The notes below the pieces were generated by a model, which saw nothing but the letters and a program-made list of their open reading frames with translations, did no database searches and was not told where the DNA came from. Below are positions 19,101 through 25,347 of a DNA stretch of 50,080 bases, in pieces. The translations under genes were made by a program, and so were the position numbers. The stretch covers positions 1-50,080 of the forward strand of contig DYRG01000014.1 in assembly GCA_020718845.1 (NCBI GenBank). Reading direction: 5' to 3'. This stretch comes from Thiomargarita sp. Its GTDB lineage: Bacteria; Pseudomonadota; Gammaproteobacteria; Beggiatoales; Beggiatoaceae. The first letter of the stretch is position 1; each line of letters opens with the position of its first letter.

Positions 19101-20474
19101 GCGCGTTTGGAGCGGATCGTCCGTCAAACCTGTCGTTCGACCGAGAAATTAGCCGATTTGGTGATGGTTGGCGGCGACATTTTGATCGATGGTGACGTAT
19201 TAACCAAACTCCTCGATCCGTTAATGCACATTTTAAGAAACTCTATCGATCACGGGATGGAATTACCTGCGGATCGGGTCGCGTCGGGCAAACCTGAAAC
19301 GGGAACGGTCACGATTCGGTGTTATCGTCAAGGCAATAACATCGTCGTGAAGTGCGAAGATGACGGTCGAGGATTGAATTTTGAGAGAATTCGCCAAATT
19401 GCAGTTGATCGAGGCTTAATCACTGAAAATCAAGAACTTTCTCCCCGCGATTTGAGCCGTTTGATTTTAATTCCTGGTTTTTCGACCAAAGGCGCAGTCA
19501 CTCAAGTTTCTGGGCGCGGCGTGGGCATGGACGTGGTTCACACCAGTATTTTGGAATTGAAAGGATCGTTAGAAATCGAATCCGAAACGGGGCGCGGGTC
19601 GGCGATCATTTTGATTCTTCCGATGACCCTCGTCACCGAACACGTTTTATTGGTGGGCGTGACGACTCAAAAGTTTGCGTTGCCGACCCATCACTTAGCG
19701 CAAGCCTTAACCCCAGATTCGGGTGAATTCCGTCGGATCGGTGATTCCCTGAATTTTCATATGGATAAAAATGCTTATCCAGTCATGACGTTAGGAGATT
19801 TGCTCGGATTATCAGGTTCGCCGCCCGCGACTGAAAATGACACCCGTCCGCTGGTGTTGGTAAAGGGCGAATCTAGTATTACCGCCGTAGTTGTGGATTA
19901 TTTATACGATTCGCGTAATCTTGTATCGAAAACGATGGGGCGTTATGTCAAGAAAGTTCGTGGCGTTGGGGGCGCGTCGATTTTAGGGGACGGAAGCGTG
20001 GTGGCGATGATTGATTTGCCTGAACTTTTACGTTCACCCGCGCAAAGTCTAATGCCATTAAGCAGCGGCAATAGTGAAGGTGAAACAAACGCAGTTGTAA
20101 GCGCGCCACACATTATGATCGTCGACGATTCATTGAGCGTGCGCAAAGTATTATCGCAACTCATTGAAGATCAAGGATTTAAAACAATGTTGGCGAAAGA
20201 CGGGCTGGAAGCGGTCGAGCAAGTTTCTCAACGCAAACCCGATGTGATGTTGGTCGATATGGAAATGCCGCGCATGAACGGGATTGAATTAACCGCCCAC
20301 ATTCGCGCCAACGAAGCCACCAAACACATTCCAATCTTCATGATCACATCACGAACCACCGAGAAACACCGTCAATTAGCGAAAGAAGCGGGCGTATCGG
20401 CATATTTAACTAAACCTTATCAAGATACTGAATTGTTAGGATTAATTAACGACGCGCTGCGTAACAAACGCTAA
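13176..20474 (+). CDS. chpA: Giant hybrid histidine kinase ChpA/PilL with degenerate Hpt-like modules and acidic repeats
   Basis: CheA-family kinase of 2432 residues controlling twitching motility. Visible order: five related helical modules (about 1-145, 480-628, 1113-1256, 1281-1428, 1465-1611), each ending in a W-x-x-P-L motif such as NPNWSSPL, all lacking the Hpt histidine; very acidic linkers between the first three, the second including four near-identical 34-residue repeats at about 938-1073; one true Hpt (about 1635-1750) with H1684 in AHTLKGSS; an Ala/Pro linker; dimerisation and ATPase domains (N box HILRNSIDHG near 2017, G boxes near 2061 and 2102); a CheW-like domain about 2140-2270; and a C-terminal receiver with acceptor D2361. 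Pseudomonas ChpA is similarly long and also has many Hpt-like units. GGGGG lies upstream of the ATG. Confidence 0.93.
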   Translation: MCNPQALALLEEKIANNAHLLHEALRVAAIDDQTNDAMSVVKQGVYYLQDISIAAGEADLQGLQTICILSNQHLLQVVQQPDVSRKQAACEALEYFPKLATSYLQQPHNQLNQQALIEHVQRAEWASPLPPESATLLADLLANDISNILENPEQMPKETTIMTHEDFKSEPSERDLALAAELDAAFNPQPMDNFEDFLTEESLLELDEQQTDEFGFSDDTLEDFLSEERVEELSLDNPVEIFEHNDLTNIENIDESLIAEEESLQTQSIDNIDDILDDLSWDDLAEEISAQPEVSEISNNFEEETENFLELEDATFESLAEEIIAETIAEQSFDQLTSEFDFNSEEQPVEESSHLNEDFFQLESTEELAADFQEQPIIQEDALFQDNVFDEQSYAFLDTQESEEPPAAFLENNSDFNDELLTLSLEESEPEDISFDSLLEEHQQLETNQEQTFENELAELVEVEETPWVEESFSENNIVSPQLIENTENSLVALEKTLSTAAPHLQTNLEVICSTSDESALINAISQYNQQLNIIEKSIQATQLVGLEEFISFIKENLHELAMSSLEERQQAHTVFAAWSDLMIDYLIADYINDSENHAINLITFLQNPDWFSPLSEQDANFFLESLSSNSHSKIEEMPQISDIKLNTNLSNINELPVDIIPNTLKLSDQKFEELTSLDNISNQEQHSEESEHFKPFVDIDDFEDETLEQSSNEIPFDELSDLDSPESFEEETEQLAELDDLEINELDQEIALQNNEFDALNDLEEIEQLEETNNLQENQGIELLSELEEIEHNEEISQLADPFDDFENNKLQELNELEEDPFTISNSELESLEETEQLAALDDLEKNELKVLSDLEENQKESPPETFEDAFAISEMDNLSENELNSLEETAELTEEFSPEELAELEAFEAEQLTQETSKLNELEELEENQLVADSEIDPFTISEEIENTQTNQEVAFDDPFGDFETPQAEIDPFAISEEIENTQTNQEVAFDDPFGDFETPQAKIDPFAISEETENTQTNQEVAFDDPFGDFETPQTEIDPFAISEETENTQTNQEVAFDDPFGDFETPQTEIDPFATSEEFENNELNQETVEHDPFDDFEETKINEPLVEAIDPAVLLEPVNNALMTAFDDLSAATQRLVSADDDSEELLEAVGHYAETLQPVLDAAESNNLTGILEVGNFLNENVLALGMLPKTERQNLQENLDVFPALLLDYLLAPQESADGLIEHLKNPNWSSPLSEERAEEIKTTLLQIGQTPVEENSFNPLFGFDEEPVELETCSGEIYLGKPEQIERVNAAIIESAEALSTSLENFVSMQNDNELFLEAVDTYTTHVQNIWDAAEQAGLNGLQDVCNFVNENIMALSAEETEKRQLVHEQLDAWPMLILNYITSPAENIAPLVEHLQNPNWMMPLDESQADLLIKALQQGSTKTDAPIEDPFADSFGTTETTSVEETVEEDVSNDGDGEISLGNSEMLEMLSGEIESAQAELDEFLEKFVNTPNNKPEFAEIASNYNELVGRLALASEMVGLTGLQDVCNFVMSNVEILTEKSQSDRQKSKNALQKWPSLVLAYLKAPTNNIVALLNHFRENDWPSPLPDEKAHALLNNLRSSSSVPEDDGSEPSRATQAKPEDVALQIPEDVNQDLLAAYLQEAPQNAADFTACLQRIVKNPAPDDVKLGQRIAHTLKGSSNIIGIKGVATLAHNLEDILEYLFENAVPPPPALTKTMIEAADTLEIMIDSLQGKEEPPANALAILQEVLDWANRIDRNQLNVSDEEISKRKAEIAAQAANAPKPAAPTGGGAVAQAAAAGAPAEAGETEQFLRVPTRTVDNLLRLIGEMSISVGQIQERLKHVIHSTKSLNSQGMTVQHKGYELETLVVVRDVTNRRKHRLDDGKNIIAEDQQQAFDSLEFEQYNELHSLTHSFIESIADSRELGGSILEDLTALDGMFIHQERLNKEFQQIVMTTRMVPIKSIIARLERIVRQTCRSTEKLADLVMVGGDILIDGDVLTKLLDPLMHILRNSIDHGMELPADRVASGKPETGTVTIRCYRQGNNIVVKCEDDGRGLNFERIRQIAVDRGLITENQELSPRDLSRLILIPGFSTKGAVTQVSGRGVGMDVVHTSILELKGSLEIESETGRGSAIILILPMTLVTEHVLLVGVTTQKFALPTHHLAQALTPDSGEFRRIGDSLNFHMDKNAYPVMTLGDLLGLSGSPPATENDTRPLVLVKGESSITAVVVDYLYDSRNLVSKTMGRYVKKVRGVGGASILGDGSVVAMIDLPELLRSPAQSLMPLSSGNSEGETNAVVSAPHIMIVDDSLSVRKVLSQLIEDQGFKTMLAKDGLEAVEQVSQRKPDVMLVDMEMPRMNGIELTAHIRANEATKHIPIFMITSRTTEKHRQLAKEAGVSAYLTKPYQDTELLGLINDALRNKR
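15987..16394 (+). repeat. Four tandem 102-base repeats inside chpA
   Basis: Units start at 15987, 16089, 16191 and 16293, and differ by only a few bases. Each encodes 34 residues beginning IDPF and containing FDDPFGDFETPQ. A diverged fifth unit begins at 16395. All copies stay in the chpA reading frame. Confidence 0.95.
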
Positions 20475-20494
20475 TTTTTAACCTATTTAAATTC

Positions 20495-20528
20495 AAACCT
20501 TCTAGGTTTCTCAAAGCCTAGAAGGTTT
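20495..20528 (+). terminator. Perfect 12-base hairpin between chpA and the next CheW gene
   Basis: Arms AAACCTTCTAGG (20495-20506) and CCTAGAAGGTTT (20517-20528) with a 10-base loop. The arm's own TTT and the following CTT form only a poor T-tract, so this is more likely a partial terminator or an RNA-processing/stability hairpin that lowers expression of the two downstream genes. Confidence 0.55.
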
Positions 20529-20567
20529 CTTACAAGAAAAGACCGCGACTGAGGAGATTGTTAAGCA

Positions 20568-21131
20568 ATGGTGCATTTCTATGTCCTGCTGGGATTTGAC
20601 GGTTTAAATCTTTTACTTCCCCAGCATGAAATCCGCGTTGTAGAAATCATCGAAGACGTTGAATTACACGTTGAACCCGAAGAAGCAGCCGCTGGCGTGA
20701 TGGGCTGGATTTCTCAAAGCGATCAACAATTTCCAATCTTTAGTTTAAATGCAGACTTAGGTTTGTACAGCCATTTGCCGCCCAATCGTAAATATTGCGT
20801 GTTGCTCGAAACCGACGAAGAAGCCGTCCTCGGTATTACTTGCGATGAAGTGATTTCTTTAGATGATTTCAAAGGCGATCTGCGCCTGCAAGATATTCCT
20901 CCCGCAATGCACTTAGATTTTTCTCCATTAAGCGGTTTAGGAATTTATGAAGGTCGAATGATTTGTCAAACCGACGCTTCTTCTTTAATGGGATATTTGA
21001 CCGCACACGCCGAAGAACAAATCGCTCAAATGGAAGATTCCTTTGACGATGCTTTCATCAAAAACGAAGAAGAATTACCCGCAATTATCGATACTCCTCT
21101 CGACGAACTTGAAGAACTACTCACGGATTAA
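20568..21131 (+). CDS. CheW-like protein (ChpC-like) with acidic tail
   Basis: 187 residues. The first 150 resemble a CheW domain in divergent form: VHFYVLLGFDGLNLLLPQHE at the start, GVMGWISQSDQQFPIFSL in the docking region, and CVLLETDEEAVLGITCDEV. The last 35 residues are strongly acidic and resemble the acidic linkers of the ChpA upstream. GAGGAG lies 11 bases before the ATG. It is two bases from the next CheW-like gene. In Pseudomonas a second CheW (ChpC) also lies downstream of chpA; equivalence is probable but not proven. Confidence 0.72.
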   Translation: MVHFYVLLGFDGLNLLLPQHEIRVVEIIEDVELHVEPEEAAAGVMGWISQSDQQFPIFSLNADLGLYSHLPPNRKYCVLLETDEEAVLGITCDEVISLDDFKGDLRLQDIPPAMHLDFSPLSGLGIYEGRMICQTDASSLMGYLTAHAEEQIAQMEDSFDDAFIKNEEELPAIIDTPLDELEELLTD

Positions 21132-21133
21132 TT

Positions 21134-21622
21134 ATGTGGGATACGAAACCTAAAACAGTTGAAACTTATCGCGCTTGGGTTCTTAATTTTGGAAAGGGAT
21201 TACGAGCCGCAGTTTCTTTCAATGAAATGTCCCAAGTTATTTTAGAACCTTCTCTGTTTGTTTTACCAAATACGCCGCGTTATTGCTATCAATTATATTT
21301 AAGAAATCACGTTTATTTGCCCGTCATGCACATTCCATCGTTGCTCACGGCTGGGAAAGAATCCACCTCCAGAATAACTTATTTCTTGGGATTGACCGTT
21401 TATCAAACCGAAGCGTATGCACCTTTGAAATACGGTTGCTTACATTTAGAAAGTTTGCCCGTTGCGGTTGATATTAGTAATGCACAATCTTGCACTTTAC
21501 CCGAAGATCAACCTTTGTGGCAAATGATTGCAATATCGGCTTTTTCTTATGAAAATCAAAAGATTCCCGTTTTAGATTTAGCGGCTTTATTTTCTGCCGA
21601 ATTACGCCAAGAAGTATCTTAA
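21134..21622 (+). CDS. Second divergent CheW-like protein
   Basis: 162 residues with a pattern like a CheW domain (AWVLNFGKGLRAAVSFNEM, YLRNHVYLPVMHIPSLL, ending in KIPVLDLAALF), but the canonical docking residues are weakly preserved. It starts two bases after the gene at 20568, with no clear ribosome-binding site, so translation is probably coupled. Likely a coupling or modulating protein of the Chp array. Function is inferred from position and faint similarity. Confidence 0.6.
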   Translation: MWDTKPKTVETYRAWVLNFGKGLRAAVSFNEMSQVILEPSLFVLPNTPRYCYQLYLRNHVYLPVMHIPSLLTAGKESTSRITYFLGLTVYQTEAYAPLKYGCLHLESLPVAVDISNAQSCTLPEDQPLWQMIAISAFSYENQKIPVLDLAALFSAELRQEVS

Positions 21623-21656
21623 AATTATTATCTAATTTAATAAGTTAGGAGGAAAG

Positions 21657-22112
21657 ATGGGCAAATTATCTCCACCACTTAAAATCTCACTAACCTATGC
21701 GTTCTTCGGGATTATGTGGATTTTATTTTCGGATAATATATTGATCTTTCTTGTTCAAGAGATGGATACGTTACTTTTAATTCAAACATTCAAAGGAGCG
21801 TTCTATGTTTTAATAACAACTTTATTGCTTTATTTTCTTATCAATCGAGATTACAAAAAATTGATTGCAAAAGAGAATGAGAAATTCAAAATTTTTCAAG
21901 CAACGATTTTAGCAGTTCATCATATTTTAAATAACTTTTTGAACAACATGACGCTCTTTAAATTAGAGGCTGAAAGTTGTGATACATTTGATAAACAAGT
22001 TTTAGAGATGTATGATGAAGTTATTAACTCTGCACAAACCCAAATTCAAGACCTTAGTTCCATTCGTGAACTCACCGAAGAAAAAATTAAAGGTGCGGTG
22101 TTTCCCAAATAA
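21657..22112 (+). CDS. Small two-helix membrane protein resembling the front end of a sensor kinase
   Basis: 151 residues, AGGAGG just before the ATG. Two membrane helices (about 9-31 and 41-62). The first helix region, LTYAFFGIMWILFSDNI, is the pattern found at the N-terminus of many sensor histidine kinases and GGDEF proteins of sulfur bacteria and relatives. After a charged linker comes AVHHILNNFLNNM (about 85-97), which looks like a DHp-type H-box helix, then a second helix; the protein stops there with no ATPase domain. Either a truncated kinase or a stand-alone membrane-bound phospho-acceptor/dimerisation protein. It is the last gene before a terminator. Confidence 0.6.
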   Translation: MGKLSPPLKISLTYAFFGIMWILFSDNILIFLVQEMDTLLLIQTFKGAFYVLITTLLLYFLINRDYKKLIAKENEKFKIFQATILAVHHILNNFLNNMTLFKLEAESCDTFDKQVLEMYDEVINSAQTQIQDLSSIRELTEEKIKGAVFPK

Positions 22113-22161
22113 TAAATTTGTTTGATTTAAGGGGATTTTTTCTTGGTTTAAATTTATAAAT

Positions 22162-22194
22162 AAGCCACATTTCTACAATGGAGTGTGGTTTTTT
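22162..22194 (+). terminator. Terminator at the end of the Chp cluster
   Basis: Arms AAGCCACA (22162-22169) and TGTGGTTT (22184-22191), one G-T wobble, run into TTTTTT (22189-22194). Placed 50 bases after the stop at 22112. Confidence 0.7.
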
Positions 22195-22329
22195 CTTTCA
22201 ATTAGAAATAAGTTGAAAAAAATTTTAAGCACACCACATCAAATTGTGGGGAAATAAACGCCCCGTTCACGCTGTGCATCGTTTGTGCAAAGTAGTTTAT
22301 AAATTCCATAAATAAAGTATTATTTATAC

Positions 22330-25236
22330 ATGAATATTTTAAAAACTTATCTTCATCGGCTGGTTGATTGTTTTCAAACGCTAGATCGCGGGCTGCTGCG
22401 CCTGCACCATTTGCCAAATCTGCGGCTCGAAGACATTTACGTCCCTCTGACGCTTCACATCGAAGTGAGTAATCACGACGATATCGAAAGCCTTCAGCAT
22501 AGCTCTGATTTACAACAAGTTTTTCGCGGTCAAGACATGAGCGACGACACCCGAAAACCCTATTTAATGCAAACCACCCACAGCGTGAACGTCGAAACCC
22601 TTTGGAAACATGCAGATACATGGCTTTTATTGGGATCACCTGGCGCGGGAAAAACCACTTTATTGCAACATTTGGCTTTAACGCACGCCGCCGCATTGCG
22701 CAATGGGTTGAATGTGCGAATGCCTATCTATGTGAATTTAGAGCGATTTGGGCGAATTTGGCAGGAACATCCCGATTGGCAATTGCACAAAGGGTTAATT
22801 TACTTTTTGAGCGAACGCGGACCCGTTGGCGGATTTGATTCTCCGAGATCGAATCGACAACTGTGGGATCAATTGCAGTTTGCGCTTCAAGAACGCCGTG
22901 CGCTGCTGTTATTCGATAGTCTGGATACGATTCACACCACTGATGTGCGTCGGCGCTGTATTGATGCCATCCAAGCGTTTTTACAGCAATTCCCTGGAAA
23001 TCGCTGCCTGATCACCGCGCGTCCCGTAAGTTATCAAGCGGGAATGCTCAATCCTCAATTTCACGTTGCACAATTAGAACCTTTTAGCAGTCAACAAATT
23101 CGCCAGTTTTTCCAACAATGGCTTCGAGTTTTAGAAAAGCAAAAACGTCGTTTTGGGACAAATACTTTTCGACAAGCCGCTGCATTAATTGGTGAATTAG
23201 AACAGAAACCCGCCTTATGTGATTATTTGCGAAGTCCGTTGTTATGCACATTATTAGGTTTAATTCAACGTCAAACGGGTGGACTTCCTTCCAATCAAAT
23301 CGAGCTTTATCGACGTTATATTGAAACCTTTGTCGAACATTGGATGAGCCATGTAGAAAATCGTCCTGAAGATTTGACCTTATCAGAAATCCAAACTATT
23401 TTAGAAGAAATCGGTTTGTATTTGCAAGAACATTGCAACGAAAATCATACGTCAATCAATAACATCCAAGCGGTTGTTCAAAGCACATTAGGCACAGAAT
23501 TTGGCTTAAAAAAATCCAATCAATTTATTGAATTATTAAAACTTGAAATGGGTTTATTAGTGCATTATGGTGAAGAAACTTACGGCTTTTTTCATTTAGC
23601 TTTTCAAGAATATTTAGCCGCACGAGCGATGACCAGAACACCACAACGTTTAGCGCATTATTTACGGTTGTATTTGTATAATCCGCATTGGCAAAATATT
23701 CTCAAATTAGCTGCTGCACATTTATCTGAAGTTGATTTGACACAAGGCAATGCTTTTGTTGGATTATTGCAACGTTATCCTCATGCGCGAGAAATCGATT
23801 TACATTACAGTTTTCGGTTGGCGTTCCAATGTTTGCGAGATATGCCAGTTTCTTTAGAAATCGCCGACGTGATGTTTCAAACCGCCGTGCATTTGTATTT
23901 AACTCAACCCATATTACAACCCGCGTTAAATCGTTTATTAAAAAACACCGATAAATTGTATTATCATCCGCAAGCGATTGTGCCATTATTTGAGGCAATT
24001 CAACACGTTGAACCCGCCGTGCGTGCTAAAACCGCTGAATTATTGGGAAATCTTCGAGATGCGCAAGCAATTCCTTACTTATTGAATTTATTGCAAAAAG
24101 ACACTTATGCGTTAGTTCGCGGTCGAGCGGCGGAAGCGTTGGGACATTTCAAAACTGAAACGCCAGACAGCATTGCGCAGGAATTATTGAAAGCGTTGCG
24201 TGATGATAAGTCATTCTATGTACGGCAGTTTTCGGCGCAAAGTCTGGTGAATTTAAAAGACCCTCGAACCTTAACGTCGCTTTTGAAAGACATCAATCAT
24301 CCCGATGCGTTTGTGCGAGCGCGGGTCGTCGAGGCGTTGGGACAAATGGGCGATGTGCAAGCGGTGTCGCCGTTGTTGGATCGTTTGCAAAACGACACTC
24401 AAGCCACCGTGCGTTGGCGCGCCGCTGAATCGTTGGGAATGTTAAAAAATACCAATGCAATCAACAACTTATTAGCAGTTTTACAGCGTGAAATCGATCC
24501 CGTCGTTCGAGGTCGAGCCGCCGAAGCCTTAGGTTTTTTCAAATCCGAAGACGTGGTGGTTGCATTGTTGGATTCTTTGCAAAGCGATGCGTTTCCGGCG
24601 GTTCGATGGCGTGCGGCGCAGGCGTTGGGTTTTTTACAAGACGACGGCGCAGTGACTATTTTGATCCAAGTCCTTAAAAAAGATGCGGACAATGCTGTGC
24701 GTTGGAGTGCGGCACAAGCGTTGGGTCAAATCAAGGCATTTAGCGCGTTACCAGCCCTTTTAGAATCGTTACGAGCCGATCTCGATCCGAGCGTGCGTTG
24801 GAGTGCGGCGGAAGCCCTCGGACGTTTGCATCATCCTGATGCCGTTCCTGTTTTAATCGACGCGCTCACTTTCGATAAATACGCGCCCGTGCGCAGCAAA
24901 GCCTGTCAAGCGTTAGGGTATTTACAAAACACCAGCGCGTTGCCGAGTTTATTGAAAGCGTTGCAAACTTCACCGTCGGCGAGCGTGCGCAGTCATGCGG
25001 CGGAAGCGTTGGGACGTTTGCAAGACCCGTCGGCGGTGAGCATTATTTCGGACATTTTGCGCGGCGATGCGGAAGCGAGTGTGCGTTGGTATGCGGCGGA
25101 TGCGTTGGGAAATTTGAAAAATGCGGCGGCGATCCCAGCTTTATTGAGTGCATTGCGCGAAGATCGAGATTTAAGCGTGTCGTGGCGTGCAGCTCATGCG
25201 TTGGAACTCATTGATTTAGGTTACATTTTATCTTAG
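22330..25236 (+). CDS. NACHT-family STAND NTPase with C-terminal HEAT (PBS-lyase) repeats
   Basis: 968 residues, no signal peptide. Residues about 95-330 form a NACHT NTPase: Walker A GSPGAGKTT at 102-110, Walker B LLLFDSLDT around D196/D199, and ITARPVSYQ at 228-236. In Walker B the usual final Glu (LDE) is Thr. A helical section follows (about 330-540), with FHLAFQEYLAA typical of bacterial NACHT proteins. Residues about 548-965 hold 13 HEAT repeats of about 31 residues, each with a VRW/VRGRAAEALG-type helix. STAND proteins of this layout act as ligand-triggered switches; several bacterial NACHT proteins are antiphage, others are regulatory. No separate effector domain is visible. No ribosome-binding site precedes the ATG. 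Confidence 0.88.
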   Translation: MNILKTYLHRLVDCFQTLDRGLLRLHHLPNLRLEDIYVPLTLHIEVSNHDDIESLQHSSDLQQVFRGQDMSDDTRKPYLMQTTHSVNVETLWKHADTWLLLGSPGAGKTTLLQHLALTHAAALRNGLNVRMPIYVNLERFGRIWQEHPDWQLHKGLIYFLSERGPVGGFDSPRSNRQLWDQLQFALQERRALLLFDSLDTIHTTDVRRRCIDAIQAFLQQFPGNRCLITARPVSYQAGMLNPQFHVAQLEPFSSQQIRQFFQQWLRVLEKQKRRFGTNTFRQAAALIGELEQKPALCDYLRSPLLCTLLGLIQRQTGGLPSNQIELYRRYIETFVEHWMSHVENRPEDLTLSEIQTILEEIGLYLQEHCNENHTSINNIQAVVQSTLGTEFGLKKSNQFIELLKLEMGLLVHYGEETYGFFHLAFQEYLAARAMTRTPQRLAHYLRLYLYNPHWQNILKLAAAHLSEVDLTQGNAFVGLLQRYPHAREIDLHYSFRLAFQCLRDMPVSLEIADVMFQTAVHLYLTQPILQPALNRLLKNTDKLYYHPQAIVPLFEAIQHVEPAVRAKTAELLGNLRDAQAIPYLLNLLQKDTYALVRGRAAEALGHFKTETPDSIAQELLKALRDDKSFYVRQFSAQSLVNLKDPRTLTSLLKDINHPDAFVRARVVEALGQMGDVQAVSPLLDRLQNDTQATVRWRAAESLGMLKNTNAINNLLAVLQREIDPVVRGRAAEALGFFKSEDVVVALLDSLQSDAFPAVRWRAAQALGFLQDDGAVTILIQVLKKDADNAVRWSAAQALGQIKAFSALPALLESLRADLDPSVRWSAAEALGRLHHPDAVPVLIDALTFDKYAPVRSKACQALGYLQNTSALPSLLKALQTSPSASVRSHAAEALGRLQDPSAVSIISDILRGDAEASVRWYAADALGNLKNAAAIPALLSALREDRDLSVSWRAAHALELIDLGYILS

Positions 25237-25254
25237 GAATTACGAATTTTCAAA

Positions 25255-25332
25255 ATTTAACCGTTTTTTGGGACAGCACAAAGATTCAACCCATTGAATT
25301 TTTTGATTTATTATCCCAAACTCAGGTTAAAT
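25255..25332. terminator. Nested inverted repeats between convergent genes
   Basis: Outer arms ATTTAACC (25255-25262) / GGTTAAAT (25325-25332), middle arms TTTGGGA (25267-25273) / TCCCAAA (25314-25320), and an apical hairpin ATTCAA-CCCA-TTGAAT (25284-25299) followed by TTTTTT. Lies between the NACHT gene and the minus-strand nitrilase fusion, so it could terminate both, or form one branched RNA structure. Confidence 0.5.
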
Positions 25333-25347
25333 AAAGAAGATCAACCG

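Noticed and set aside
22202-22696. 164-codon minus-strand frame over the start of the NACHT gene
   Set aside because: The opposite strand carries an intact NACHT domain; the antisense frame shows no motif or ribosome-binding site.
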